64,000 nt of DNA from the NCBI RefSeq assembly GCF_024323335.1, contig NC_066582.1:89276944-89340943 (forward strand), given 5' to 3'. Made by a program: the position numbers and the translations under genes. Of this stretch, positions 1-12,614 are shown piece by piece. The first letter of the stretch is position 1. Every line of letters begins with the position of its first letter. The notes beneath the pieces were generated by a model that did no database searches, was not told the origin of the DNA, and saw only the letters and a list, made by a program, of their open reading frames with translations. This DNA comes from Lathyrus oleraceus (taxonomy: Eukaryota > Streptophyta > Magnoliopsida > Fabales > Fabaceae).

Positions 1-194
1 GTTTGTGCATATGATTTGTTTTTTATTTCAGGGGAACTTTAGAGTTCTATTTGCAAATTTTGGGAAATATTACATTTTTATCATATATGGAAACATCTCA
101 TAATATCTGGAAAATATTCTTTACACCAAAGAAGTACAACATTGGTAACCAAATATAATACAAGAGAAAAGGGAAATGATCCTCCTATGGATCC

Positions 195-1645
195 CTAGAA
201 ACAATCATCTAAAGCTCGGGACACGGGAAGATAAGATGCACAAAGCCTCTTCACCTCCTCTTCATAGGCTGCCTCCATATCTGCCTTCTCCTTGGCGAGT
301 CGATCGTACTTCCTCTTCCAGAACCTAGAAGACTGAGGAAGTAGAGAAGTCCATGCATCATTAGGATCATCAATGACTTGATGCTCGAGAAACTCAATCA
401 AAGCATCCTTCTCCTTGATCTGCTGAAGCAACTCTTCTCGTTCACGGATCCAAACACGTGAACGGTCTTCGTCTCTCAACTCCTCTATTCCTTGGTCAGG
501 GCGGGTTGATGGCCCATCCATAACCAAAGGCGTAGGTCTCGGATATTCGTACGGCATGAGTACTCAGAAGCTCTCTTCCTAACCCAAGCAGTGTAAGGCT
601 CCATAGCAACACAATTCTTGTGACCTAGCTCCTTCCTTCCTTTCCTATGAATCTTGCGCCAAGCGCGGACCATCTTGTTCTTCAAGCCTTGGGGATCTTT
701 ACCCTCCTGGAAGAACACACCCTCTAACAAAATGTTATTGGGTTTATCCTTTAGGGGGAACCCAAGCTGACGACGTGCCAAAACGGGGTTGTAGTTAATC
801 CCACCACATGTACCAAGAAGAGGTACATTCGAGAATTCACCACAAGAGTCGATAATCTGCACACCATCGTACACACGGTTGTACCAAGAGATATCATCAT
901 TAGTGAGAGACATAAGTCTCATGGACCATCGTAGACATCCCTTGTTCTCCTTGAAGGCGACCGTCTGCGGTAAGTGAGAAATAAACCACTTATACAACAG
1001 AGGCAAACAGCACACAATGGCACCATCACCCTTTGCATTCCTCATATGCAAAGAGAAATAAGTGTCACCCAACAGAGTCGGAACGGGATTAAGAGTAGAG
1101 AAAATTCTAATAGCGTTCACATCCACAAACTTGTCAATGTTGGGGAATAACACTAACCCATAGATGAGAAGTACAAATATGGCCTCAAAGGAGTCCTCAC
1201 TCATGGCCTTCCCATACATAGTAGCTTGAGCAATGAGGAACTCAGAAGGGAGACCTTGAATTCCCCCTTTGGTAGTCAAATGAGCACCAACCAGAGATTC
1301 ATCTATATGTAACATGTCACCTATCTCTCGAGAAGTAGGAACACTCTCTAAGCCACTTAACGGCAACCGGTCTAGAATAGGTATACCCACAAGGTAGGCA
1401 TACTCCTCAAGTGTGGGTAAAAGCTGAAAATCCAGAAATGTGAAGAAACGGTACAAGGGATCATAAAACTGCACCAATACACTCATCAATCCTTCATCCA
1501 CCTGAGTAGTCAGAAGAGGAAGAAGCTTCCCAAAACGAGCTTTGAAACCCAAGGGATCTAATACGTAGGATGTCAAATTCCTTAGCTCTTTCAAGTATGG
1601 TTGTCTGAAGTTGTACTTCTTTGTATTCCTTCTTTGTCTTTCCAT
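195..1645 (-). pseudogene. ORF1 of element C (Ogre extra ORF, unknown function), one frameshift
   Basis: The reading frame starts at the ATG whose complement is 1643-1645. I prefer this start to the longer upstream frame because the following residues (RRNTKKY) align with the start of ORF1 in element F (ATG 42289). The protein would be about 483 aa. A globular N-terminal region of about 330 aa includes the shared segments LVQFYDPLYR and LPTLEEYAYLVGIP. The C-terminal 120 aa are charged and probably coiled coil (RDEDRSRVWIREREELLQQI). A one-base loss near 557-560, seen by comparison with the copy in element B at 52020, splits the frame in two. Extra ORFs upstream of gag are typical of Ogre elements and the fold resembles plant DUF7745-like proteins (from memory, not searched). 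Function is unknown. It lies between the leader and the start of gag, which would fall left of the window. Confidence 0.8.
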
Positions 1646-2541
1646 GTCTGAAAATTTGCAAATAGACCTCTTGAGTTCCTTGAAAATTTTCTTATTATTT
1701 TGATATGAATGCGAATGGGTGCATGAATGCATGAATGCAACAATCACACTCAAGGATCAAGCAAAGCACACCAAACAAAGGTCATGGGATGGATCATGTC
1801 ATCCTTAATATCAATCATCCATTTTAGTGGATTATGGTTTACACCTTATCAACACCCAAGTTCCATTGATATTAAGGATACATGAACGGATCAACCACGA
1901 ATCAAGGGTTTGTTGCAAGTCACGAGCATGGAGTCTCGGTTTAGAACCACCCAAAGGGAGTGTACTAGGGTTTAACCTGCCAAACATGTTCTACAAGAGG
2001 TTCCCATAGTCATCATCCCATCTTTCGGATATTATCGGAGAAACGACTACTCGTATTCCAAAAAATATTCTTAAGAGAGACTCTTATGAGTGTAGTATCG
2101 CGTAACAATCGTATCAAATCTTACACTTGAACGACTTTCGCACTACATCCTAAGAATGGGCCAAGATGGGCTTGGTAAGCTAAGGTCCTTGGCTTCTAAG
2201 GTCTATATTGGAAAGAGTAATGTGTAACCACAACTACTTATGTGACATTATTGATCCCAACATGACCTCCACCAAGTGAATGGACTTGCAAGTCAACTTG
2301 CTAAGGAATAACTCCACACAAGTCAACAAGACTATGTCATTCTCCTATCCTAAGTGCACTCGAGTTCGGGTATAGAACTCATCTCACAAAGATCACCAAG
2401 CATACAAGGAATTAATATTCAAGCACTTCAATCATTACATACAATAAAGTAATCCCAAATTGCACAAAAAATATGTCACCAAACAACATACAATACAATA
2501 CAACCAATATGAAAAGTAGGCAAAACCCACTAGGCAAAGTT
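1646..2541 (-). other. 5' untranslated leader of element C
   Basis: About 900 bases lie between primer site and ORF1 with no convincing coding frame. The same leader is recognisable in element B (51049-51570), at the right window edge in D (63486-64000) and in F (41691-42288). Shared landmarks include the stretch around 2090-2180, which mentions a conserved run of 'gtagtgcgaaagtcgttcaa' on the minus strand. A short plus-strand frame at 1827-2009 is not conserved as a protein and is ignored. Confidence 0.7.
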
Positions 2542-2559
2542 TCCCCAGCAGAGTCGCCA
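2542..2559 (-). other. Primer-binding site of element C (tRNA-Arg-like)
   Basis: On the minus strand the 18 bases read TGGCGACTCTGCTGGGGA, seven bases inside the LTR end. Their complement has the form of a tRNA 3' end finishing in GAGTCG-CCA, which fits tRNA-Arg, the primer usually assigned to Ogre elements. The same 18-mer occurs in D (63468-63485) and, with its first base changed to C, in B (51031-51048). Confidence 0.8.
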
Positions 2560-5500
2560 CTTTTTAGTAGCGGGGTATTCGTTACCATTAGAGATATTGA
2601 CTAAATCCAAGGTAAACCATACAAGTCGAGTCGCCACCACACTTCTATTTATCCAAAGGAATGGTTAGAAAGCGAACAAAAACCTAAAAGTTTTATCGAA
2701 TCAAAAACTAGTAAAAATGTCAGAGATCTGGGTAAGGGGGTTGGTTATGCAATGGGAAGGTTTTAAGCACCCAAAACATCCTAGGTACTCCTAGGGAGCC
2801 CTTTTCACATTGGTTGTAAGGTTGGTATTTTGTGAAAATTTATTTGTGCAAACATGACTGAAGAGATGAGAAGAGAATATACAAGTTTATTTACATTTTC
2901 TGTTTGGATGGATAAACCCAATTCCTACGTACTATCTTAAAAAAAGATTAGGATCAAAACCTCGTAGTTCGGGGTAAAAATCTCAAAAAATGAGTTGGTG
3001 AATTGATTGGTCCAAAAGCCTTAAGGTCTTTTGTTATCCAAGGGAGAAAACTCAACCTAAAGCTACAAATCCACCATGTGAGGATAGCTTCAACATGCTA
3101 GTGAGGGGTTAACCCTATAATAAGCATGGAAGACTCATTGTCCATCACTAAGGATGTAGGTGAGTATTATATCTACCTCAAGGATAACTCAAACCTAACA
3201 GCTAAAGGTTATAAAAATTTGATTAAGAAGGTGGCCATTGAAACCACAAAAAGACATTTGAATGGGATATATTTACCAATGAGAAGTATTTACAAAATAT
3301 GGTCAAAGTGGAATTAAAGATTCAATTCAAAATAAGTACTATGAAAAGAAAGTTTGAAAATCAAAAGCATAAGGCTTAGGTTTCTAATGTTGAAAAGAAG
3401 TGTTAAATGTTTACACAAAAGTTTTGGCTTGGGTTAGAGTGGAGAGAAGAAGAAGAATGTCTAAAGTCCTAAACATACAAGAGGTAAGGGATAAGAGAAC
3501 AAGACCACAAATGGAGTTCCTGTCTTGAGGTCATATTGATGATCCAAGTAGCTCCCATCCTTTGGAATAAGCCATCACATAAGCATAAACTCAAGTAACC
3601 AACAATCAAATGAACTCTTGGAAAGCTCCCAAATGTATCTTGGATCTCTCTCTCTTAGAAGCTCATGGCAATGGTTCTTCAATTTGAATCAAAGTGGAAT
3701 CCCTAGCACAAGAACACACACATTAAAAGATTCTAGCAAACAAACAATGAATGGACAAGAGGAGTTTAGAAGTTAGTCCTTTCAAGGTCATCTTTCAACA
3801 TTAAGCATTCTAAAGGCCCAATGCCTAGTTGCTCTTTGACTTTTATAGAACTCTAAAGGCCTAATGCCTAGTTGCTCTTTCACTCCAAATTTACATAGGG
3901 AAGGTCCTAAAGTCTAAGTCCATTTGTCTAATTCTTTGCATTATGGTCAACAAAAATCAAAATAAAACACAAGCACAATGATATATACACAATTATGTGC
4001 TCAAGTGAGCAAAAGGCAAATTGCATTAACATAAACATGTGCTCAAGTGAGAAAAGGAAAAAGCAAATGAATAATATGTACAAGAATAATAAATTTTATA
4101 AAAGTAAAGTGCAAAAAAGTAAATGTTAATGGTTAATGGTTAGTGTTAGTAATAAGTGTGCCATAAGGCAAATCTAGCGCTATGTTAAGCAATCGTAATT
4201 GGACTTATGTAGAAGTCACAACTATCTGAGGCCGGTCAATAATAATATAGGCAACAACACAAGTTAGAAGTCTTGATTAGTGAACCAAATTCCAACAACT
4301 TGCCATGCCAAAAAGAAGAAGAGAATTGGTCTTGTATTGATTTAAGCCTTTTGCATGATTTAGAAAGCAACCTATCCATAATGCAAAGCCATTAACTTGA
4401 TCAATTGATCAAGATGAATTAGATTTGAATCAAAGAAGATTAAGCCTCCCTAATCAATGCTAACTTATCAACCTTTAACTCATTGATCAAAAAGAAATAA
4501 GAAGAAGAAGGAGATGAATAATGGAAATGGAAATGGAAATATTAAGGACATTAAATGAAATAGAATGTACCAATCAACAAGTGTTGACCAATGACATTGA
4601 GGATCATGGTCAAACAATCAAAAACAGAAATGAGATGAAGATTGGAAGTCAAGAAATGAACAAAATATTTTTGGCATTTTTAATATTAAAAATAAACTTG
4701 AATTAAAATATTAAAGAAAGGTCAAACTTCAAAATCACTTCAAATCAACTTTTGAAAGTCCAAGTGATTTATCCCAAGTTCAACAAGGTCAAACAAAGTT
4801 TGGCAAAAAATTTCAGCATTTTTAAAAGTCAGAAACTATTTTTAATCAATTAAAAATGAATAAAAATAACCTAATAGAACTAAAATCTCAAATAAATCTC
4901 AAATCAATTAAAAAATTGATCAGAATATTTTTCATAGATCTATCATCATTAAATAGGTTGAGTAAATATTTTTGTATTTTTTGAATATCAAAAACTATTT
5001 AAAATGAATTAAAAATAACCAGAAAAGAGAAAATTCACAAAAAATATCAAATGATAAAATAAAAAATATTAAAAATCATTTTTAGAAACTAGAATTAAAA
5101 AGAGAAATAATGCAATTGGTCCCATATTTTTTGGATTAAAAATGAAAGAGTTATGAAATTTTGACGTTAAATGAAATAAAAGAAATAAAATGGAAATTAA
5201 GAAAATCAGAAAAAAGGAGAGGCGTTGGATGAGATTTCATTGATTGACCTGGCACATCAATGGTTTAGAGGTGCGCGCTCACCATGAGTCCAAGTCAATG
5301 CAACCACACTCTGAATTAAAATAAGTCATAAAGATGGAAGGTGGAGATTAGATCTGGGAATCAGATCCAAGGGCCCATATTCAACCTGGCAAACGGACGG
5401 TGATGTACACCACCGTCTTCTCCGGCGAGTCCAGGGATTCCGGCCAAAGTTGCAGGTTCAAAAATCTTAATAAAAATGGGCGATCCTCATATCATTGGAA

Positions 5501-5942
5501 AGTTGGGGTGATGTACATCACCCATGTACCATTGGTTTCTCTTCTAGATCTCCATGGTAAGAGAAATCAGAAGGAGAAAATGATGGAGTTCAAATTGAAC
5601 TTGATGTTTTTGCAAAATTGAAAGCACAATTCAAATGCCTCTAATGAGAGGACTTCAGCCAGGCCAAGAGATAATGAGTTTCGAAGAAAAAAGTTCTGAT
5701 ATCCACCTTTGAAATGCAGATCTTGAGAGCATGATTCTCCTCAACTAATGCTTGCAGTAGGATCTAGTAATGAAGATGAAGCAACGCCAAGGAATTAGAG
5801 TCCAATAATCAACCAAGGAAGTTGAGAATTGGATCTGAAAATTTCAAGTGAAAAAGCAAAATTCCTTTAGAGTATGGTTTGGAATGATTTCTGCAGCATT
5901 TCAGATTGATTCAAGGACGCCAATTGAATGAGATGGTGCTTC

Positions 5943-5950
5943 TATTTATA
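5943..5950 (-). promoter_or_regulatory. Putative TATA box of LTR C
   Basis: The minus strand reads TATAAATA, followed by AGAAGCACC. The homologous position in LTR D (47576-47583) has the same octamer in the same context (CTTTCCATCTATAAATA). Conservation in two independent copies supports a polymerase II core promoter. The transcription start is not determined. Confidence 0.6.
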
Positions 5951-7107
5951 GATGGAAAGGCAAGGCAAGGGTGATCAAATGCGTGTGCATGAAGTTAGAT
6001 CCTCCATGCATGGGCCTGTATAGGCGCATGTGAGGCCCAAGATCAAATGCAAATGCAAGCTGAGCTCATTCTGAAGTGAAATGGACGTGCATTTTGAATG
6101 GTATTTGCTTGTGCATGAAGCTTCATCATGAATTTCATAATTGTGCCTAAAACTTCACCTCTTCGAAAATGCCAATTAGAAAATCCAAACATAAGCATGT
6201 GGGTAATGGTTGGAAAGGTATTGACATAAGGAACAAATGTTATGTTGGACAAAAACTCATTTGAAGTGTGGAAATTTATGAAAACAGGCCATGAAGTTCA
6301 TAGTGCAAAACATGCCTTTGAGAATTTTGTCAAACTGAACCAACTTCAAGCCCTTCTGTTTTGATAATGCAAGCCTTAAATGGAAAAACCTCCAATATCA
6401 AAGTTGTATATCTTTTCAAGACAATCAAAATTGACTTAAATTGTTCATCATTTGGATTTTTGATGAAGAAGTTATGGGCACTTGAAGTTGGACTTTTTTG
6501 CCTTTCAATGCATTTGGTCCAAAGTGACCTATAATGTTTTGCATTATCACATGTATTTATTTTGAGATTTTGAAATTTTGTTAAACATAACATTTGAGTT
6601 AGACACAATAATCTTTCTAATGCATTTGATCCCACCTCAAAATCATGAAAAATGAATGAGTTATGTTCTTGGGAAGTTGACCCAAAATTAGGATTTCAGT
6701 CAAAATGACCTATAATGTCTTGGAATGGGAGATGACCTTCCAAGCTTCAAATAAATTTTTGATGAACATTAAAGTTGTTCATATTGTCCTTATGAACATT
6801 TGTGATTTTGGGATCATCTCCATTTGACCAACACACAAGAAGTTAGGTCTCAGTGCATTTCAAAATAGTCAGATGAATTGACTGATCAACTTCTCAAGTC
6901 CACAACTCATATCTTGATGAATTGATGATTGAGGACACTCAAATAAGTTCAAATATGCATGAAATGATGAATTAAATAACTTCCCTTGATTGTATTTGAC
7001 CTTGGGCTGAGGTTGCTTCATGAGCAAGGCACAGTTGATGAACAGATGAATTAGGGTTTCCTTGAGAACAAACCTCAAACCTCTTGACTTCCTATGATTA
7101 AAATGAT

Positions 7108-7112
7108 GAAGT
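7108..7112. repeat. Target site duplication of element E (left copy, gaagt)
   Basis: gaagt lies directly before the first TG of LTR E and is repeated at 38004-38008 directly after the last CA. This shows that 7113-38003 entered as one unit into LTR C. Confidence 0.95.
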
Positions 7113-8092
7113 TGTAAAAACAAAAATAGTTCTACAATAGATTCGTGGATTTTGATGATAACAAAGGATGAAACCAAAAATGGCACTCTAACGAAAAGTG
7201 TCTAACTGTGCAGGACTCTGAACAAGAACAAAGGAATCTGATCGCTTTATCAGATACAGAATCAAATCAGACGCAAAGTACCAGAAGATCAGAAACATCT
7301 GAAAGAGGAAAACACGCTCTAGAAGTTCTGACTCTGAGCAAAACAGCATAGCAGAATATCAGAAGCTCTAAAGTTCCTCTTGAACAAACGCTGAGGATCT
7401 AAAAGAACAGGACTATCAGAAGCTCTGAAGTCACATCTCAAAGATCTCAGAGGAACGCAGACTCGGACAAAGAACTTCCATATCCAGAAAGATTAACGGG
7501 AACTACAACTTCAAAGGGAAAGAAACCATATTTGGAAAGAAGTTATTCAGGGAGACAAACCTGTTTTGGCAAGAAACAACAGAAGTTATGGCATTAAACT
7601 CTCATAAAGACAAAATATCTGCCATCACTACAACGGTCATTTCACCTCTATATAAAGGACGGCGAACCTCATTGAGAGATACACCTGAACACACAGAAAT
7701 ACTCTACTCTCTCTCTTAATCTTTCACGAGCTTTTGCTCATAACGTGAAACTTCTTACTTGCTCAAATTTTTGTAATATTTGCTTTATCCTAGAAGCACT
7801 CTAGATTACAAATTCTGTCTTTACCTGAATTGATTTTTTATTCTTCAAGTGACTCTGCGCAGTTTGTATACTTGGAAGGACTAAGAGATCTGTCTCTTAG
7901 ACGTTGGTTGTAATAATCTTTCAAGATTAGTGGATTAAGTCTTTGTTGAAGGCGAAATCACCTTGGCCGGGTGGATTGGAGTAGCTTTGTGTTATAAGTG
8001 AACCAGTATAAAATCCTGTGTGATTTTATTTTGCAAAAGCGCTTATTTTCCAAAACAATTCAAACCCCCCTTTCTTGTTTTTCTCACCTTCA
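7113..8092 (+). repeat. 5' LTR of element E
   Basis: It begins TGTAAAAACA and ends CACCTTCA. Its length is identical to the 3' LTR at 37024-38003. The putative promoter is TATATAAA at 7649-7656, followed by AGGAC and a CT-rich stretch. Differences from the other LTR are scattered single-base changes. Confidence 0.95.
7649..7656 (+). promoter_or_regulatory. Putative TATA box of LTR E
   Basis: CTCTATATAAAGGAC is present at the same offset in both LTRs (second copy TATATAAA at 37560-37567). The position, roughly 540 bp into the LTR, fits a U3 promoter. Confidence 0.7.
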
Positions 8093-8094
8093 AT

Positions 8095-8106
8095 TGGTAT
8101 CAGAGC
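8095..8106 (+). other. Primer-binding site of element E (initiator tRNA-Met)
   Basis: TGGTATCAGAGC lies two bases after the LTR end. It complements the 3' end of plant initiator tRNA-Met and is the standard copia primer site. Confidence 0.93.
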
Positions 8107-8174
8107 TTCGGCTCTGTTATTGATTTTCCAATCAAACACTTAATCGTGTAGAGAGATCCAGAACGAGAAAAACT

Positions 8175-8282
8175 ATGGCTCAGAAAAATGAAAGAGACAG
8201 TTACAATGCTAAGCCTCCTGTCTTTGATGGAGAGAAATTCGATTACTGGAAGGATAGAATTGAAGGTTTCTTTCTAGGCTAT
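8175..8282 (+). pseudogene. gag: gag of element E, N-terminal fragment (36 codons), cut by Ogre A
   Basis: The ATG at 8175 begins MAQKNERDSYNAKPP and runs 36 codons to the left copy of the target duplication of element A. The residues FDYWKDRIEGFF are the typical start of a copia Gag with a UBN2-type domain. The gene resumes at 29189, in the same codon phase, if element A and one copy of gctat are disregarded. It lies 82 bp after the LTR end, which suits a short leader. The insertion alone inactivates the element. Confidence 0.9.
8278..8282. repeat. Target site duplication of Ogre A (left copy, gctat)
   Basis: gctat precedes the TG of LTR A at 8283 and recurs at 29184-29188 directly after the final CA at 29183. 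Confidence 0.95.
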
Positions 8283-9280
8283 TGTAGCACCTCAAATTTG
8301 CACCTCCCATTTTGTGTATACATTTTCATTTTTAGGTCATAAATATTGCATTGTTCATTGCATTAGTCCATCAAGTCATCAGACAAGACTGGCCAGGAGA
8401 TTCAACTGTGCAAGCAAGCAAGTGCATTTTTCTACGGAATCAAAGCCCTAGGGTTGGTATAGTGAGTTCATGTGACCCAAGGATCATTTTGAAGTGGTTT
8501 GACCAAGAATTGAAGGCTCAAGGCTTATCAGTCCATGTGAAATTCATCTGAAACCCTAAAAAGTCAACAGAAGTCAACTGTCAGTTCAACTGTGGATTTG
8601 GAGGTGGGAGATGGTTAGAGATGCCTCATTCATGTTCATACAAGTCTCATTTGACATTTCAAACATCAACATTGAAGGATTTGAGGTCAGATCAAAACTT
8701 GCCCAAAATAGCAGGTGACCTGTAATTTGAATTTGCCAAAAATGGAAAGGTTTTCAACTCAAGATTACATCATCAAGAAAACTTCAAATGAAATTTTGTC
8801 CAACATGAAAGTTGAAGATCTTTCTCTCCCATTTCCAAAAAGTCCAAGATCATGGATTTCTCATGTGTGGTTGAAAAGATATGGATCAATCTTGACAAAG
8901 TGTGGTTTGAGATTCAAATGTGCATAACTTTCAAACCAAAACTCCAATTCAAGTGGTTCTTTTTGCATTATTCTTAGTTTGACCTATACTTTCCAAGTCA
9001 TGCATTGCATTACACCAATTGTCATCACATAATCATTTTCATTTCACTTGATTTTTGGAGGGAATTTTTAAAGTTTAAATTTGGTGCATTGTTTGGATAT
9101 TGTACCATTACCATTGGCTCCAAAACAACATTTTGAGTGAAATTGAGTAAAAATTTCGTGCACTATTCACATGCATTTTCATGCACAAGGGTGAAAAACC
9201 AAATTTGCCAAAACACCTTGAAACTTAATCCATTCCATTAGCATTTGGTTAGGGCTTAATTAAACATGATTAGTGGAGCA

Positions 9281-9287
9281 TATATAA
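9281..9287 (+). promoter_or_regulatory. Putative TATA box of LTR A
   Basis: GGAGCATATATAAGCTAAATC lies about 1 kb into the LTR and is unchanged in the 3' LTR (25369-25375). It is the best TATA match in the LTR. A long R/U5 of more than 3 kb would follow, which is usual for Ogre. Confidence 0.6.
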
Positions 9288-12200
9288 GCTAAATCTCTAA
9301 CTGTTTTTCAGATTAGCTTGGCATTTTCAGATCTAGATCTCAAACACTCCAAATTTTCCTCTCAAACTTTCTTGCATTTTCTTCACATTCAAGCATTTTC
9401 TGGTGATTGATTCTTGCTCCTGAAGTTTTATTGAGAAGATTCATACGTGGAAGTGAAGAAAACAGTGCAGTTTTGCTCATGCTTGAAGCTTGGAAGCATT
9501 AATTGTGAACTCAAATTCTGGTGAAATCAAGAGCAGTTGAACCTCAATTCTTCCTCCAATCATCCATACAAGTGTCCTAGAAGAGATTGAAAGCATTGCA
9601 AGGCCTGGATAACACGAAATTCCAAAGCTGCTCTTCAAGCGGTTCCAAATCGATCCTCTTATTTCTCAAATTCATTTTGCTATTGTTGTAGATCTTGTGA
9701 TGCTGGTTAATCTGAGCTTTAAATCATTGAATTCCATGCATAATTGAGTGAGATACGATTGTTTAAAGTTTTGATGATGAAACTTATTCTCTTCGATCCA
9801 TGCGTATTTGTTGAGTTCTTGATGGAATGTTTGTTGATTGTTGATGTATGATGCAAGATCTACATGTTGATATGCTCATTGTTAATTTCTGGAACATTTG
9901 AAATTTTCTGGAAAAATGGAATGAAGATCTTCATGATCTTCATCGTGTTCTTCATGTGTTCTTCATTACTTGCGAATTTTCTTGCAATGTTCATGCGTTT
10001 CCAGATTAGCCACGGCCTTGCTTCCATTTTGCTACGAATTTTGAATTTAGCTACGAATTTGGTTGGCGCGCTAGGGTTTAGTACAAAATGCACCGTTTTG
10101 AGTGAGGAGCCAATTTTGAAAATGAACATAGTTCGATTCCGCGCCAGGACAATACTTCAAATGCTCATTCATTTTTCCATTTCAATCCATGTGTTCATAT
10201 GCTATGTCTCATGTATTTTTTTTATTTTTTCTTCATCTTCCAAAATTCATAGTTAATTGAATAATGCTCCAAAAAATATGAGGTTTTTTGCATCATGTTG
10301 CATTTTTTGTCTACTATTTTATCATTATTTTTCCATAAATTGTGCATGGCTGGAAATTGTTTTTGTGCTAGAGACTTGAACACATGTCCATTTTGTACCT
10401 TGCCTTGATCATACTTTTGTGAAATGCTGAGATTTTATCCAATACCTATGAAATTTTGCATGCTATAACTAGACTCATTGCTTGACATTATGGTGTTGAT
10501 TTGGTATTTTTATCTTTCACCATTTCTGTTTTATGAATGTGCTAAGATAGGTGTGACAATTTGTGTCACACCTTGTGATGTTCAACTTGATTGATGAGTT
10601 TGCCATGCCAAATGATATCCAATTGTCCTGATTTTTTGTATGATGCATATTATGGATGTTGTGATTGCTCATGATTTTTGTTGGAATTTTTGGGATCATT
10701 TCTGATTTAATTGAGATTTTTCATTCTGGATGGTCACATTTGAGTTTTCAAAATGCCTTGAACTTTATTTGATTGTGAAATGCTTGTGGTTTATCCAATG
10801 AATGTGAAATTTTGCACACTATTTCTAGACATGTTGAATGTTGTTTTGGCTTTGGTTTGAGGCTTTTACCATGATCCATATCTGTTTTATGCCTATGCTA
10901 AGTTGGTGTGACAATTTGTGTCACACATGTGCTTGTTGTGCTTGTCTTGACTTATGCTATGTGATTACCATGCCTAATGATGTCCAATGCCTCTAATTTT
11001 TTGTGTGATGATCATGTTGTATGTTCTGTTTACTCATGAATTTTTCCAAGATTATTTGAATCATTTTTGATTTAATGTGCATTTGTTGCTTTTGATGTCA
11101 CAATGTGGTCACAATTTGCATACCTTGCCATGTTTGGTTCATGAAATGCTTTTGGTTAATGATATTGATATGGGACTTTTTGGATTATGTTCTGGATTGA
11201 TTGAAGTTGATTAATGTTAAATTTCATGTTCTGTTTTGAATGTTTGACTCTTTTTTGACCCTAGGCTTGGACCTAGTGGTTTGGACTCACTGTTTGGATT
11301 GTGGATTTCAGGTTAAGAAGCACATTGCCATGATTGAAGTTGCTCACTCATTTGAGTTGATTAATTGGTTGATGTTGGATAACATTGAGTTGTTTTGTAG
11401 GTTTTGAGACCAAGTGGCTTAATAGCTTGTGCCTTGCTTACTGTTGCATTGCTTGCTTATTTGTCTGATTGTGTGATTGACTGTCTGTTTGATTGTTTGA
11501 CTTGTATACTGATTGGGTTAGATTTTTTCAGGTACCTAAGTTGCTTTGAGTTCTTTTGAACTTGCTTTTGCTTTGCTTGGTTGCTTAACCATTGAGGTAT
11601 AATTCTCTGACTTCATGTAGTCTGGAAGACCTGTCCTGTTACTTGGGCAGGCACCTGTCTGAAGCCCTCCTTAAGAGGCAATGCTTGTGAATGTTTATCT
11701 TTATGCCAAGCAGGGAAAGACCTCTATGAGGCAATTGGCAGATAAAAGAGATGTGCAATCCATCTCCTGATATTCGTTGTGTCTTTCACTTTGCTCACAC
11801 ACCTTGCGTTGATGCATTGTGGATATTAACCCAAGATCCTTGTTGTGTCAGTCATATGTGGAGAAGAGTTCCAACTTTCTGAACTCCCACACTTTCATTT
11901 GTATGAAGCTCTCCCAGGCCAGGGATAAGAGCTGTGAGGTCTTACCCTCACTTCCCATTTCATCTGCTTCACCCTAACTCTCAATGTTAGGGTTAAGAGC
12001 TAACATCACCCTGTTACAGTGGCTTGTTTGTCGAGGTTGACATGACCCCTTGACTAAAGCTTAACCTTGTATGAGCCTGATTGTGTGCATATAGTGTGTG
12101 TGCTTGCTTTGTGTGCTTGTATGACTTTGCCTGTGCTGTTTAGGATAGCTTGCTCCCTGTGCAAGTTGGATAGAAACCTCAACCTAAGACCATGGTGAAT

Positions 12201-12401
12201 TTACATGATAACTATTAGGCTCGAGTCAGTCTCCCTTCTAGTTTGTCATTTCCCAGTCTCTGGTTAGGTTAGAAGTCCTTTTTCCCTGTGTAGGGGAACT
12301 ACGTCGCCCTGATCCTCATACCAGATGAGGTACGTAGGCAGGAGATGAGTTGATCTCTCTGGGCGCCCTTTTTCTTTTTCAACCCTTTTGCTTGTTTGTG
12401 T

Positions 12402-12614
12402 GGAGTCTGACATAAGTCCAGCGATTGGCAGTCGGTTTCCTGTGTGTGTTTGTTGGTTAGGAGATGGATGTAAGACCAGCGATTGGCATTCCGTATCCTA
12501 TTTGTGGTTGTGTGTTTGGAGTCTGACGTAAGTCCAGCGATTGGTAGTCGGTTCCCTGTGTGTGTTTGTTTGTCTGGAGTCTGACATAAGTCCAGCGATT
12601 GGCAGTCAGTTTCC
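12402..12614 (+). repeat. Short tandem repeat in LTR A (four imperfect units, 5' LTR copy)
   Basis: Units of about 50-65 bp share the core GTAAGTCCAGCGATTGGCAG, with variants (gacataagtcc, gacgtaagtcc, gatgtaagacc), and are separated by TG-rich spacers. The 3' LTR has the same four units at 28490-28702. The 5' LTR breaks off inside the last unit. Confidence 0.8.

Larger units (their letters stand above)
2566..7112 (-). repeat. 5' LTR of element C, main (3') part, minus strand
   Basis: This is the larger part of a 4901-bp LTR; the missing 354 bp at its 5' end lie at 38009-38362, on the far side of element E. It is the reverse complement of the LTR of element D: for example 3120-3190 matches 62870-62910 and 4260-4450 matches 61570-61830. 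The expected terminal CA reads CT here (position 2566). It is AT rich, has no real gene and contains the TATA box at 5943-5950, a conserved GAACTACG...TACGTAGG module at 2921-2974 and a primer-site-like sequence at 2628-2636. Confidence 0.85.
8283..12614 (+). repeat. 5' LTR of Ogre A, 3' end deleted
   Basis: It aligns with the 3' LTR at a constant offset of 16088 bases from TGTAGCACCTC at 8283 to 12614. It then stops abruptly in the fourth copy of a short tandem repeat and continues as ORF1 coding sequence. The equivalent of 28703-29183 is missing. No real gene lies inside; a 130-codon frame at 9864-10256 recurs at 25952-26344 only because the LTR is duplicated. Confidence 0.95.

Noticed and set aside
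3126..4706. Small plus-strand frames in LTR C (3126-3317, 4521-4706)
   Set aside because: They are short, lie in AT-rich LTR sequence and are not kept as frames in LTR D.
9864..10256. A 130-codon frame present twice (also 25952-26344)
   Set aside because: Both copies lie at the same offset of the two LTRs of Ogre A, so the repetition reflects LTR identity and not protein conservation. An overlapping frame exists on the other strand.
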